From the NCBI RefSeq assembly GCF_035222375.1, contig NW_026946363.1, positions 2,852,001-2,916,000 on the forward strand: a stretch of DNA of 64,000 bases, written 5' to 3'. The position numbers and the translations under genes were made by a program. Positions 1-9,836 of the stretch are shown here, in pieces. Source of the stretch: Podospora pseudocomata (taxonomy: Eukaryota; Ascomycota; Sordariomycetes; Sordariales; Podosporaceae). Every line of letters begins with the position of its first letter. Within the stretch, counting starts at the first letter, position 1. Under the pieces are notes generated by a model. That model saw nothing but the letters and a program-made list of their open reading frames with translations, ran no database searches and had not been told where the DNA came from.

Positions 1-816
1 CCTTCTCCTCCCCCCTCTCTTCCCCTTCCCAAATCTACCCCTGGCCAAGTGACATAATCCCCGACAAAGGCCTCGGCAGGATCTTCCTCCTCCACGGCCC
101 CCCAGGAGTGGGGAAAACCCTCACAGCAGAAGTCTCCTCCCTCCTCACCCGCCGCCCATTACTCCCCCTCACCCCCGCCGACCTCCCCCCTTCTCCTTCG
201 GAAATCGAAACCTCGTTGTCATACTACCTCACCCTGTCGGAACGCTTCGGCGCCCTAGTCCTCATCGATGAGGCAGACGTCTACCTTGAGCGTCGCCAAT
301 CCAAAGATCTCCGTCGTAACAGTCTTGTGTCGGTATTCCTGCGGGCGCTGGAGTATTACAAGGGGGTGATGATGCTCACGACGAACAGAGTGGAGATGTT
401 TGATGATGCTTTTACCAGTCGGATTCACGTCGCGTTGCACTATAAAGAACTGGATGAGGAGCAGAGGGGGCGGGTTTGGGAGGTGGGGTTTGATAGACTG
501 GAACGGGAGAGTAATGGGCGGGTGGTGGTTCACACAGCGGCGAGGGAGTGGGTTAAGGGGAAAGAGATGAGGGAGTTGGGGTGGAACGGACGGGAGATCA
601 GGAACGGGCTTCAGACTGCTGTTGCGCTGGCGGAGTTTGAGGCAAACGAAAACGGGGTGGTGGGACGGGTGGTGGTGAAAGAGGGGCATTTGAAAACGGT
701 GGGGGGGTTGAGCAGGGGGTTTAGGGAGTATATGAGGGAGAGGAAGGGAGGGTTGGAAAAGTAGGTTAGTCTTTTTTTTTATTTTTTTTATTTTTAATTT
801 TTGATTTCTTTGTTAT

Positions 817-855
<39 letters not shown>

Positions 856-1170
856 ACTTGGTGGTGATGGTATTGTGGTAGAAGAAGAATGCTGATTTCT
901 TTTTGCAGCAGAGAAGACGAAGACGAAGACGAAGGCGAAGAGGAAGAGGAAGAGGAAGAGGAAGAGGAAGAGAAAGAGGGCGATCCCATCCAAAAACTAC
1001 CAATCGACCACCCCCTCCGACAGCCCGAGTACCAGTTCCAACTCTACCTTTTAGAACAGCAATCTGTCAGGACACAGTGGCGGATAAAGTTGAACAAGTC
1101 AAAAAACTCTCCCGCGATGCTCAACGGGAGGGTGTATGACGACTGGGAAGAGGAGTATCACCATCGTTAG
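1..1170 (+). CDS. AAA+ ATPase, C-terminal part (5' end outside window)
   Basis: This is the C-terminal ATPase core of a fungal AAA+ protein; its N-terminus lies beyond the left edge. Reading from base 3 gives an uninterrupted frame with Walker A GPPGVGKT (bases 96-119), Walker B LVLIDEAD (about 249-275), and a sensor-1 TTNRVEMFDDAF segment followed by the helical lid. The frame closes at 762-764, but GTAGGT at 761 is a good donor. A CTGAT branch (about 890) and TTTTTGCAG ending at 908 form an acceptor in the right phase, so I infer exons <3..760 and 909..1170. The second exon adds a strongly acidic tract and a segment PEYQFQLYLLEQQ. From memory, this resembles a DYQMQLMLLEQQ-like motif common in predicted fungal proteins. 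The substrate is unknown; the family includes chaperone-like and Bcs1-like ATPases. The ATPase call is firm, the last exon is probable. Confidence 0.8.
822..851. repeat. (TA)n microsatellite
   Basis: About fifteen TA dinucleotides lie inside the inferred intron (761-908) of the first gene. It is a simple repeat with no sign of other function. Confidence 0.9.
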
Positions 1171-1524
1171 CCCTCAGACCTGAGAGACAGGCTTCACTAC
1201 CATCTTTGCCCTCTTCCAAATGTCTCACAGATCATCAGTACTATCCAAGTAGCTCCAAAACATCACCTTGCTCTACTTGCGCCGATTCGTCTCTATAAGA
1301 TAGCGCTTTCCCTTGCTGTTGATCTCATTAGTCCATTTCTCTCGCTCCTGGTTCAAAACCATGCCCGCAAATGACTAGTATATATATTTCCCTTGCCGAC
1401 TCCCAACTCCTTGCTAAATAACCCATCCACAAAAGAAAAAGCCGACCCCAGTCCCAATCGCAATCCCAAAATAATCTAGTACCCCTACGCCTACCTAGCC
1501 TCCCCTCACCCACAAAAAAAACCC
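1171..1524. other. Convergent intergenic region
   Basis: This 354-bp stretch separates the 3' ends of the AAA+ gene and atg6. No coding signal was seen; it presumably holds the two 3' untranslated regions. Confidence 0.6.
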
Positions 1525-2994
1525 TCATCCACCCCCCGCCCCCCTCCCGTTACTCATCGAATTCACATTACTCGCATGCGCCAACAAAAACTTGCAGCAC
1601 GTCAACGTCAACTTGCAAGCCTTTGTCCACCCATCATCCTGCGCAATCCCCAGCTTGATACTCACATCCATAATCTTGTCCCCCTCGATCCTGTACGGCA
1701 GCGCGAGCGGCGTCCCCTCCCTCGCCGTCTGCTTCTGCACAAAGTCGCCCAGCTGCCTCACCAGCTCCAGAAACGCCACCATCGCCTGGTCAAACTTCCT
1801 ATGCATGATTGTGATGCCAAAGGGCATGTCCCCGCTAGAGAACAGCTCCAAAACATGACGCTTCGGCGCGGGTGGAGGGGCGCTCCTGGCCGAGCCGTAC
1901 CGGCTCGAGGAGGGGGATTGGTATTCCAACTTGATGATTCGGGAGCAAGACCCCATGGGCTGGGGCTCGTAGCCGTCAAAGTGGTAGTTGAGCTTCTCGG
2001 CGACTGTCACGATGAGCAAAAGGGCGTGGCCCCAGGCGGCGTTGATCTCGGGCCAGTCGACCGGGCGGGCGTGCAAGCGGCCTAGGCGGAGGCCGTTGAT
2101 GGTGGCAAAGGTTCCGTCGTGGCTGATGCAGAATGTGTCGTTGTATACGTTGCTGCGTTGGAGCTTCTCGAGCTGGCGGGAATCGTGGTCAAAGGTGCTG
2201 TTAATGCTGTCGCGTTCGTCTTGAAAATGGGCTAGTCGAGAGGCGAAGGCGTTGCGTTCCCTCCAAAAGACGTCTTCTTGAGCGTCAACCTTCTCGGCCT
2301 CTTCTTCGAGTGCAAGGAGCTCGAGATCTAGTTTGGTCCTTTCCTCCTCTAGCTGCTCGATTTCTCTGCGGCGCTCGGCCACGGCTTGGCTGGCCCTCCG
2401 GAGGGCTTCGTCCTGGGCTCGGATCTCGTCGTCTGTGGGTGCGCTGGCCTGTATCTCTTTGAGGCAAGCGACATACGCGTCCCGCTCACGGTTTGTCGTC
2501 TCGAGTCTTTTCTGTAATTCCTCCAATAAAAGCTCGGTGCACTCGACGCACACTGGGTGGTCTATATCGGATCGCGCTGACAGGATCTCGAACAGTTTGG
2601 CGATGCGCTCCATCTCATAAGACTTGTCGTCGTCTGGCGGCCCATCATTTCCTCCATTCGCCGGTTGCGCCGAGGAAGCATCTTGTTGCTGTGGTTGTTG
2701 GCTTCTGTGTGGTGTGATCTGAGACTCAGTCAGGAAGATGAATGACATGGAACTGTCGCTTGCTCGTGGGGGCCCTCCATGTCTCTTGAACATGGGTTGA
2801 CCGGCCTGTCGAACAGCCTTCTCATAGGTGGACTTGCGCGCCCTGTCCTGGGAGTGTAGAGTTCGCGATGCGGCTGGGGGTTTCTTGGGTGGTTGCTGTG
2901 AGTGTGTCGCCACGAGGAGATCATAGGCGGCCGGATTGAGGTCCTCCAGAGAGCCGTCGAGCTTCAGAGGGCCGCGGCATTTCTGGCAAAACAT
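1525..2994 (-). CDS. atg6: Beclin-1 family autophagy protein Atg6/Vps30
   Basis: Atg6 is a regulatory subunit of the Vps34 PI3-kinase complexes that act in autophagosome formation and vacuolar sorting. The protein has 489 residues and no intron. The N-terminus MFCQKCRGPLKLDG has the CxxC typical of fungal Atg6. The middle (about 150-280) starts with the conserved VCVECTELLLEEL block and continues as a long charged coiled coil. The C-terminal half is the BARA/ECD fold, with NTFCISHDGTFATINGLRLG-like and WGHALLLI segments and LNYHFDGYEPQPMGS. The open frame continues 57 codons upstream, but that part is proline/leucine-rich and unlike the family, so I start at the MFCQKC methionine. It is divergent from vti1 across 389 bp, another vacuolar/endosomal traffic gene. 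Confidence 0.96.
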   Translation of the reverse strand: MFCQKCRGPLKLDGSLEDLNPAAYDLLVATHSQQPPKKPPAASRTLHSQDRARKSTYEKAVRQAGQPMFKRHGGPPRASDSSMSFIFLTESQITPHRSQQPQQQDASSAQPANGGNDGPPDDDKSYEMERIAKLFEILSARSDIDHPVCVECTELLLEELQKRLETTNRERDAYVACLKEIQASAPTDDEIRAQDEALRRASQAVAERRREIEQLEEERTKLDLELLALEEEAEKVDAQEDVFWRERNAFASRLAHFQDERDSINSTFDHDSRQLEKLQRSNVYNDTFCISHDGTFATINGLRLGRLHARPVDWPEINAAWGHALLLIVTVAEKLNYHFDGYEPQPMGSCSRIIKLEYQSPSSSRYGSARSAPPPAPKRHVLELFSSGDMPFGITIMHRKFDQAMVAFLELVRQLGDFVQKQTAREGTPLALPYRIEGDKIMDVSIKLGIAQDDGWTKACKLTLTCCKFLLAHASNVNSMSNGRGAGGG

Positions 2995-3383
2995 CTTGTG
3001 CCGGAGATCTAAAGAGTCTCGAGGTGTAGCTGATAGAGATAAAAGGTAGATAAATAGATGATCTGGCGGGGAGGTAGGCACCAGTCGCTCTAGGTGGGCT
3101 GGACAGTGGACGTCACAGTTGAACAACACCCCTGTCCCCCGGCACGCAAGCACCCCCGCCCGCATGCGACTCAGCGACCTGCTGGCCGGGGGGTTAAGGG
3201 TGACCTCCCCAGGCTGTCATGTGCGTGCCAGCCACTGGCCCGTGCTTGCATGTCGTAGTCGCAGTCGTCGTCGCCGCAACCAACCAGTCAACCTGGAACT
3301 TTGACTTTGACAAACATCAGTCAACAAGTAAATACCAACGACTAGCCGGGGCGTTCAGTTCTCAGCCCAAAACTGCCATCACC
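2995..3383. promoter_or_regulatory. Divergent promoter region atg6/vti1
   Basis: These 389 bp lie between two outward-facing start codons and must hold both promoters and 5' leaders. No clear TATA box was seen. Both genes serve vacuolar/endosomal traffic, so co-expression is possible but not shown. Confidence 0.55.
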
Positions 3384-4191
3384 ATGTCCAACCCCCTCGA
3401 CACCGACGCCGGCACCGAGCTCTTCAAGCACTACGAATCAGAATACCTGCTCGTCCGCGCCGACCTGACCCAGAAACTCGACCAAATCAATGAGCTATCC
3501 GGCGAGCCCAGAAAGGCCGCCCTCAGCGCGGCAGAGCGGGCGCTGGAGGAAACCGACGAGCTAGTGGGCCAGATGCAGATGGAGAAGCAAAACGTCCCCT
3601 CGTCTCAGCGCACAGCAATCAACAGACGGATCCGCGACTACAAGAGCGATGTCGATGGATACAGGCGAAAGCTGCGGACTCTGGCCGAGGACAGGAGTGC
3701 GCTTTTTGGGGGACGGTACACGGACAATCCCGGTGGTGCTTCTGGGGATGCGCAGCTGGAGCAGAGGCAGCAGTTGTTGTCTGGTAGGTTTCTAGGAAGC
3801 CAAAGGAAGGGGAATCTGAAGCTGATTGATGATAAAGGAACCGATCGTTTGGACCGCAGCACTCAGCGCCTGAAGGCTAGTCAACAGCTGGCGAACGAGA
3901 CCGAGTCCATCGGTGCCAACACTCTGGCCACGCTGCAGCAGCAGCGCGAGACGATCGAGCACACCACGCGCGTTATGTACGAGAGCGAGGGTTATGTCGA
4001 TCGCAGTTTGAAGAGCATCAAGGGCATTGCCCGTAGGTATGATGTTTGCTGCGCACCCCTTTTGGGACTCTCAAAATCACATACTTACTTGTTATCTGTC
4101 TAGGATGGCTACCAATCGGATAATCACCATCGCCATCATCACCGTCTTGGTTTTGCTCATCTTTGCTGTCATCTTTAGCAAGTTCAAATGA
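3384..4191 (+). CDS. vti1: Qb-SNARE Vti1
   Basis: Vti1 is a SNARE for Golgi-endosome-vacuole transport. Exons are 3384..4036 and 4104..4191, giving 246 residues (yeast about 217). The 67-bp intron has a GTATGA donor and CTAG acceptor. It splits an arginine codon just before the membrane anchor, so the first open frame alone would lack the anchor. The N-terminal V-SNARE domain starts at FKHYESEYLLVRADL. The SNARE helix (about residues 155-215) contains the central glutamine region TLQQQRETIEHT. The C-terminus is a single hydrophobic anchor (ITIAIITVLVLLIFAVIF) ending FSKFK. I chose the ATG at 3384 (context CACCATGTCC) because the upstream in-frame extension is not family-like. Confidence 0.95.
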
Positions 4192-4632
4192 TTGATGTGT
4201 GAATTGTTTGTTTTACAGGCTGGCGAAACGGTTAGAAGGAGTTATTTATTGGCTGTACTAGGGTTATGGATGGGTCAGCATGATTTGAGTTGCTTGTAAA
4301 ACACGGTCTTTTTTCCTGCCTCTCTCTCACTGCTCTTATCTCGGCTTCTTTTAGCTGTGTGTGTTGTTGTGTAAATGTACATACTACCACTTGCGTAATA
4401 AATGGAGCTTCTCTTATCAGTTGGTTAATGCGGGGTTATCGCCCACCCACCCACCACGACCATGATCCCGGCGCCGGAGGGGGGACTCATAAACAAACGG
4501 GGGGTGGTGGCATATCTTTTGATAATTCCTCCGAGTTTGTCCTGGGATTTTAGGAAAGTCAACTTATCAATTTCGTCCGGTTTGAACCTTTTTTCCTTGT
4601 CTGTGAGACGGGAGACACAAGGTTGGGCAAAG
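4192..4632. other. Intergenic region vti1-urease
   Basis: This 441-bp region holds the vti1 3' end and the urease promoter. No further gene was seen. Confidence 0.55.
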
Positions 4633-7358
4633 ATGCTTCTTGTACCGAGAGAGGTTAGTCAGTCAGTCACACACACCATGCCCAGCCAGTCCCTCACACC
4701 CAACCCATTTGACATGCAGCCGTGGTGTTCATCCCATCTTCTTCTTTTCACCAACTGAAACTGACGAAAACGAAAGCTCGACAAGCTCACAATCTCCCAC
4801 CTCGGCTTCCTCGCCCAGCGGCGTCTCGCCCGCGGCTTGAAGCTGAACCACTCTGAGGCTGTAGCGCTCATCTCGTCCAACATCCAGGAGCTGATCCGCG
4901 ACGGGAACCATGTCGTCTCTGACCTCATGTCCCTCGGGTCGACGATGCTAGGTCGACGGCACGTCCTGCCGAGTGTGCTGTCGACGCTGCATGAGATACA
5001 GATCGAGGGGACGTTTCCTAGCGGTACTTACCTCGTCACGGTGCACAACCCTATCTCCTCTGATGATGGTAACCTCGACAGGGCGTTGTATGGGAGTTTT
5101 CTGCCTGTGCCGAGCAATGATGCGTTTCCGGTGCCACCGGCAGAGGAATACGCGCCTGAAGCCCAGCCCGGAGCGGTGGTTTGCGTCAAGGATGCGGTGG
5201 TGAGGCTGAATGAAGGGAGGAGGAGGATCAAGCTCCAGGTGACGAGCAAGGGGGATAGGCCGGTGCAGGTCGGGTCTCATTATCACTTTGTGGAAGTCAA
5301 CCCCGAATTGGAATTTGATCGGATTGCGGCGGTAGGGTATAGGTTGGATATCGCTGCCGGGACGTCTGTTCGGTTTGAGCCGGGGGACAAAAAGACTGTC
5401 ACGCTGGTTGAGATTGGGGGGCATAAGGTTATTAGAGGGGGGAACAGAATCGCGAACGGGGTGGTGGAGGAGACGAGGAAGAATCCTGACGAGATTGTCA
5501 AACGGCTGTTGGATATGGGCTTTGCTCACACGCCGCAGAAGGATGTTGTTGAGTTTATGGAGGGGTTTACGATGGATAGGCGGGCGTATAATACCATGTT
5601 TGGGCCGACAACCGGAGATCTTGTGAGGCTGGGGGCGACGGATCTGTGGATCAAGGTTGAGAGGGATTATACGGTTTATGGGGAGGAGTGTAAGTTTGGT
5701 GGTGGCAAGACGCTTCGTGAGGGGATGGGGCAGGCGACCGGGCGGTCGGATAGGGATACGCTTGATCTGGTGGTGACGAATGCGTTGGTTGTGGACTGGA
5801 CGGGGATTTACAAGGCGGACATTGGGGTTAAGGAGGGGTTTATTGTCGGGATTGGCAAGGCAGGGAATCCGGATGTGATGGATGGGGTGACGGAGGGGAT
5901 GATGGTGGGGAGCTGTACGGATGTTATTGCTGGTGAGGGCAAGATTATCACTGCGGGTGGGATTGATACGCATATTCACTTCATCTGCCCTCAACAGGTG
6001 GAGGAAGCTCTCGCCTCTGGAGTCACTACTTTCCTGGGTGGTGGTACAGGTCCCAGGTAAGTAGCCCCCCCCCCTCCCTTTTTTTTTTTTTTTTTTTCGT
6101 TAACCCCCTATCCCACCACATCACTAACCCAGCCCCCTTTTCCAGCGCCGGCACCAACGCAACAACCTGCACCCCCGGCGCGCACTACATGAAGCAAATG
6201 CTCCAGGCAACCGACTCCCTCCCCATCAACATCGGCATCACAGGCAAAGGCAACGACTCGGACCCCCTCGCAATCAGAGAACAAATCGCCGCCGGCGCCT
6301 GCGGCCTCAAACTCCACGAAGACTGGGGGACCACCCCGGCCGCCATCGACACTTGTCTTTCCGTCTGCGACGAAATGGACGTCCAGTGCATGATCCACAC
6401 CGACACCCTCAACGAAGCCGGCTTCGTCGAAACCGCCGTCGCCGCCTTTGCCAACCGCACAATCCACACCTACCACACCGAAGGCGCCGGCGGGGGCCAC
6501 GCCCCAGACATCATCTCTGTGGTCGAACACCCCAACGTGCTACCCTCCTCCACGAACCCAACCCGCCCCTTCACCCTCAACACTCTGGACGAACACCTCG
6601 ACATGTTGATGGTCTGCCACCACCTAAGCAAAAACATCCCCGAAGACGTCGCGTTTGCCGAGTCCCGCATCAGAGCCGAGACCATCGCCGCAGAGGATGT
6701 CCTTCACGACCTTGGCGCGATCAGCATGATGTCCTCCGACTCCCAAGCCATGGGCCGTTGCGGGGAGGTCATTCTCAGAACGTGGAACACCGCCCACAAG
6801 AATAAACTCCAACGCGGCCCGTTGCCCGAAGATGCCCCCACCGGCTGCGACAATGTCAGGGTTAAACGATATGTGTCAAAGTATACCATCAACCCCGCCA
6901 TCGCCCAAGGTTTCTCCCACCTGATCGGGAGCATCGAAGTCGGCAAACTAGCCGATTTTGTCGTCTGGGATCCGGCCTGGTTTGGGACGAAGCCGAGCTT
7001 GGTGGTGAAATCGGGCTTGATTGCGGTGGCCATGATGGGGGATCCGAATGCCAGCATACCGACCATTCAGCCGGTGGTTGCGAGGCAGATGTTTGCTAGG
7101 GATTTGCCCGGTGCGAGTGTGGTTTTTGTGAGCAAGGAGAGTGTTGAGAACGGGAATATAAAGAGTTATGGGCTGAGGAAGAGGGTGAGCGCGGTGAGGG
7201 GGTGTAGGGGGATTGGGAAGAGGGATATGAAGTGGAATGATAAGATGCCGAAGATGAGGGTTGATCCGGAGAGGTATGTGGTTGAGGCGGACGGGAAGAG
7301 GTGTGAGGCGGAGCCGAGTGAGAAACTGCCGTTGACGCAGGGGTATTTTGTTTATTAA
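4633..7358 (+). CDS. ure1: Urease (fused gamma-beta-alpha, nickel enzyme)
   Basis: Urease hydrolyses urea to ammonia and carbamate in the cytosol. Exons are 4633..4653, 4777..6056 and 6146..7358, giving 837 residues, the usual eukaryotic length. The first exon encodes only MLLVPRE. It joins [20 protein letters not shown], the conserved gamma-domain start, which has no start codon of its own. The beta domain follows (IPEGT-type [10 protein letters not shown], about 80-230), then the alpha domain with nickel and active-site residues: HIHF (about H406/H408), bridging lysine in LKLHEDWG (about K489), [23 protein letters not shown], the [21 protein letters not shown] flap region and SSDSQAMGR. All appear intact. 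Intron 2 (6057-6145) carries a C-run followed by about 20 T. Maturation would need accessory proteins (UreD/F/G type), none of which lie in this window. Confidence 0.98.
6066..6097. repeat. C-run plus T-run in urease intron 2
   Basis: A run of C, CTCCC and then about 20 consecutive T fill much of the 89-bp second urease intron. This is an extreme pyrimidine tract and may vary in length between isolates. Confidence 0.8.
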
Positions 7359-8563
7359 GATCGGGGGTATAAGGGTTGGTTTTTTTTTTTTTTTTTTTTT
7401 TGCTTGTGTGTGATATGGTAGTTAACGTAAGGCAAGCGGGATCTGTACACATTTGAATTTGAAACTATAGCTTGAGACTGGATGAGGGTGGTGAAAAATT
7501 GCTCTGTGAACATGACAAGAAGGAGCCTGTCAGTTTTGATGGCGTATAGGTCTTCAGCAAGGCCTCATGGTGCTTGGAAAAGGGGCTGGTCAGTTAGCAA
7601 AACTCGACCCCTATTCCTCGTTAAACAGTGTCGTTTAAAAACAGGGTGTGTGCTGGGGCCCTGGAATAGGGCTTTCGAGGTCCCGTTGTGGAGAGGGAGG
7701 AGTGCTCCAAGTCAGGGTGTTAGTTGGGACCGTCCCGCCTGTGCTTTGACCTCGACTTCGGACCCAAACACTTCTGTAGGGTTCTGAAAGCGTATAAGTG
7801 GTAGCTTGAGAAAGCCAGAGCACTCACAATCAAGAAGCAGTTGTTCTACAAAGGCTGAGAGCTATCAGCAGAGAAGATGGTCCGATATATAGCCCCCATA
7901 ATCCTCCTGGTGGCACTATGCTTGGAACACAAGGCTGGCGGCTCTCAAGATAATAGGTTCTAGAAACCATCCAGAAAAAAAAACCCTTGATAAGAGATCC
8001 GAATAGTCAACAGAAACACCCACCTGGTGCAGACTTCGATCATTTGGTCTCTATCACAACATGTCACACAACGTAACACAAGTGTACTTATTGAAGTTTC
8101 ATTTCACCAAGCCCCCGAGCTCACTCGATGCCTACATGCAGAACGGCGACGCACTCACTGACCCAGGCCCCAAGACGACTACATACATCCGACAAGACTC
8201 CATACAAAAGCCATTCCTGCGTCTTTTCCCCTTCCTCCGCTCCCACCTGAATAGCAAAGCAAAACGAGAACTGACCCGCCAATATTCCCCAGTTCATACC
8301 CATACAAATAATACAAAAACGCGCGACCGCCTGCTTCAACTGTTGCGGCAAAAAGCGATCAGAGATGGAGAAAAATATCATGCCCGCGTTGTTCAAAACC
8401 CAGCTGCCTTTGCTCCCAAAGCATAAAGAAAAGATGCCGCCCCAGTCAGTGCAGAGAGGCAACGCAAGAGAGGCGCCAGAGGTATCATCAAGATTGGAAA
8501 CGAACCGACCCAAACCAGACCCAGAGTATAACGCGCAAAAGAGAGACAAGGAGACGAGCACAA
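7359..8563. other. Convergent intergenic region urease/HMG-box gene
   Basis: This 1.2-kb stretch includes a T-run at about 7379-7401 just after the urease stop. I see no recognisable gene. A 28-codon ORF at 7877-7963 starts with a hydrophobic, signal-like segment (MVRYIAPIILLVALCLEHKA), but nothing else supports it. Confidence 0.5.
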
Positions 8564-9749
8564 TCAGTTCTTGGTCTTCTTACGAGCAGACTTCTTGGGC
8601 TCCTCCACAATCTCGGCCGCCTTGGACGTTCTCTTCCTCTTCTTGGCCTCCGGGCTCGCCGGAGTGGCGGCGGGCTCTGGCTTGGGAGGCTCGGGGACAG
8701 CGGGAGTGGCAGCTGTGCTCTTCCGCTTGCGGGTCACGGCCTTCTTGTTGGGGGTTTTAGCTGGCGGCGCGGGCTCCTCCTCGGAGACCTCGGCGGGAGG
8801 GGACTCGACAGCGGCCGTCTGGTGAAGCTGCTCGGCGATGGCATCCTGCTCATCGGCGGGGAACTCCTCCACCTGGGCGAGGTTGGAAACGTCAATGTTG
8901 TAGAGCTCAGCATAAGCACGAGCCTCATCATCCGACATGTTCTTGGCGTCCATGTTGCCGGCCTTGTAGGAGTGGACGCGAGCCTGGTAGAGGCGGAGGT
9001 TGTACTTGTAAGCCGTGTTCCAGCCCGCCTTCTCACCAGGGGCCATGACAGCCCAGCGACGCTGGCCCTCTTCCTGGACAGCACCCTTGGGAGCTCCCTC
9101 ACCAAGGTCGCTCGCAATGATGGGACGAGCAGTCTGCATGTAGAGGAAGTAGGGGGTCAGGGGACGCTTGGGGGCGTTGGGGTCATGAGTGCGCTTCTTG
9201 CGCTCCTTCTTCTCCTCAACGACGGGCATGGGGGCAGCAAGGGCAGCGGGCATCAGGCCGCCGAGAGCGCCGTTGAGATGGTCAAGAGTCTCCTGTCCAT
9301 TCTCGAGGCTGGTACCCTCACCAATGAGAAGGTTCGTCTGACGCAAATAATCGGCAGAAAAACTCCTAATCAAATCCTGGATAGTTTGCAGACGGTTGTA
9401 CACCTTGGAGGACGGTCAGCAAGTGTGAAGGTGTCTGGGTGGCCATAGCTTATGGGGGTGCGGTTGCCAGAACCAAGCAGGTACAAGTAAAGAAAAGGAG
9501 TGGGCGGGTTGTGCCTTGCACCTAGCCCAGCTCGAGGCAAGAGGTGGCGGGGGTGGGTGGAAGTGGAAGTGCAAAGCCAATGCTTACAGAGTCTCTGACG
9601 CGAATAAACTGCGCGACATCGATGACGGGAGGGCCACCGGGGATCTGGGCAACAGGGAGTTGTTGTTGCTGGATGGGGTTGATGATGGCTGGCGCGACTG
9701 GCGCAGGCGAGGGGGCGACCTCAGCGACCTTCTTGGGTGGGCGCGGCAT
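8564..9749 (-). CDS. HMG-box DNA-binding protein
   Basis: Exons on the minus strand are 9588..9749 and 8564..9403, giving 333 residues. The 184-bp intron has a GTAAGC donor, CTGAC branch and CCAAG acceptor, and joins RVRDS to VYNRLQTIQDL. The N-terminus (MPRPPKKVAEVAP) is proline/alanine-rich. A helical segment follows, then one HMG box (about residues 128-200) beginning DPNAPKRPLTPYFLYMQ and including EEGQRRWAVMAPGEKAGW. The C-terminal third is acidic, then lysine-rich (KAVTRKRKS, KKRKRTSKAAE, KKSARKKTKN), like nuclear localisation or DNA-binding tails. It is probably a nuclear chromatin or transcription factor; I cannot assign it to a named paralogue. Mitochondrial HMG proteins also exist, but the basic tail favours the nucleus. 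Confidence 0.88.
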
Positions 9750-9787
9750 ATTTGCGGCTTTTCGGGTTTTGGGGTCTGTTAAGAATG

Positions 9788-9836
9788 ACTTTGTTGTTGT
9801 TGTTGTTGTTGCTGTTGCTGTTGCTGTTGCTGTTGT
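9788..9836. repeat. GTT/GCT trinucleotide repeat in HMG-box gene leader
   Basis: About sixteen GTT/GCTGTT-type triplets (CAA/CAG on the gene strand) sit just upstream of the HMG-box start codon, so probably in its 5' leader. Confidence 0.8.

Noticed and set aside
889-1170. Separate small acidic protein gene
   Set aside because: Frame and splice signals make it a better fit as the last exon of the AAA+ gene.
2995-3165. 57-codon N-terminal extension of Atg6 in the same open frame
   Set aside because: Its composition is unlike the family, and MFCQKC matches the usual fungal Atg6 start.
4948-5994. 348-codon minus-strand ORF inside urease
   Set aside because: It is antisense to conserved urease sequence and its His/Pro/Arg-rich translation is typical of an antisense shadow.
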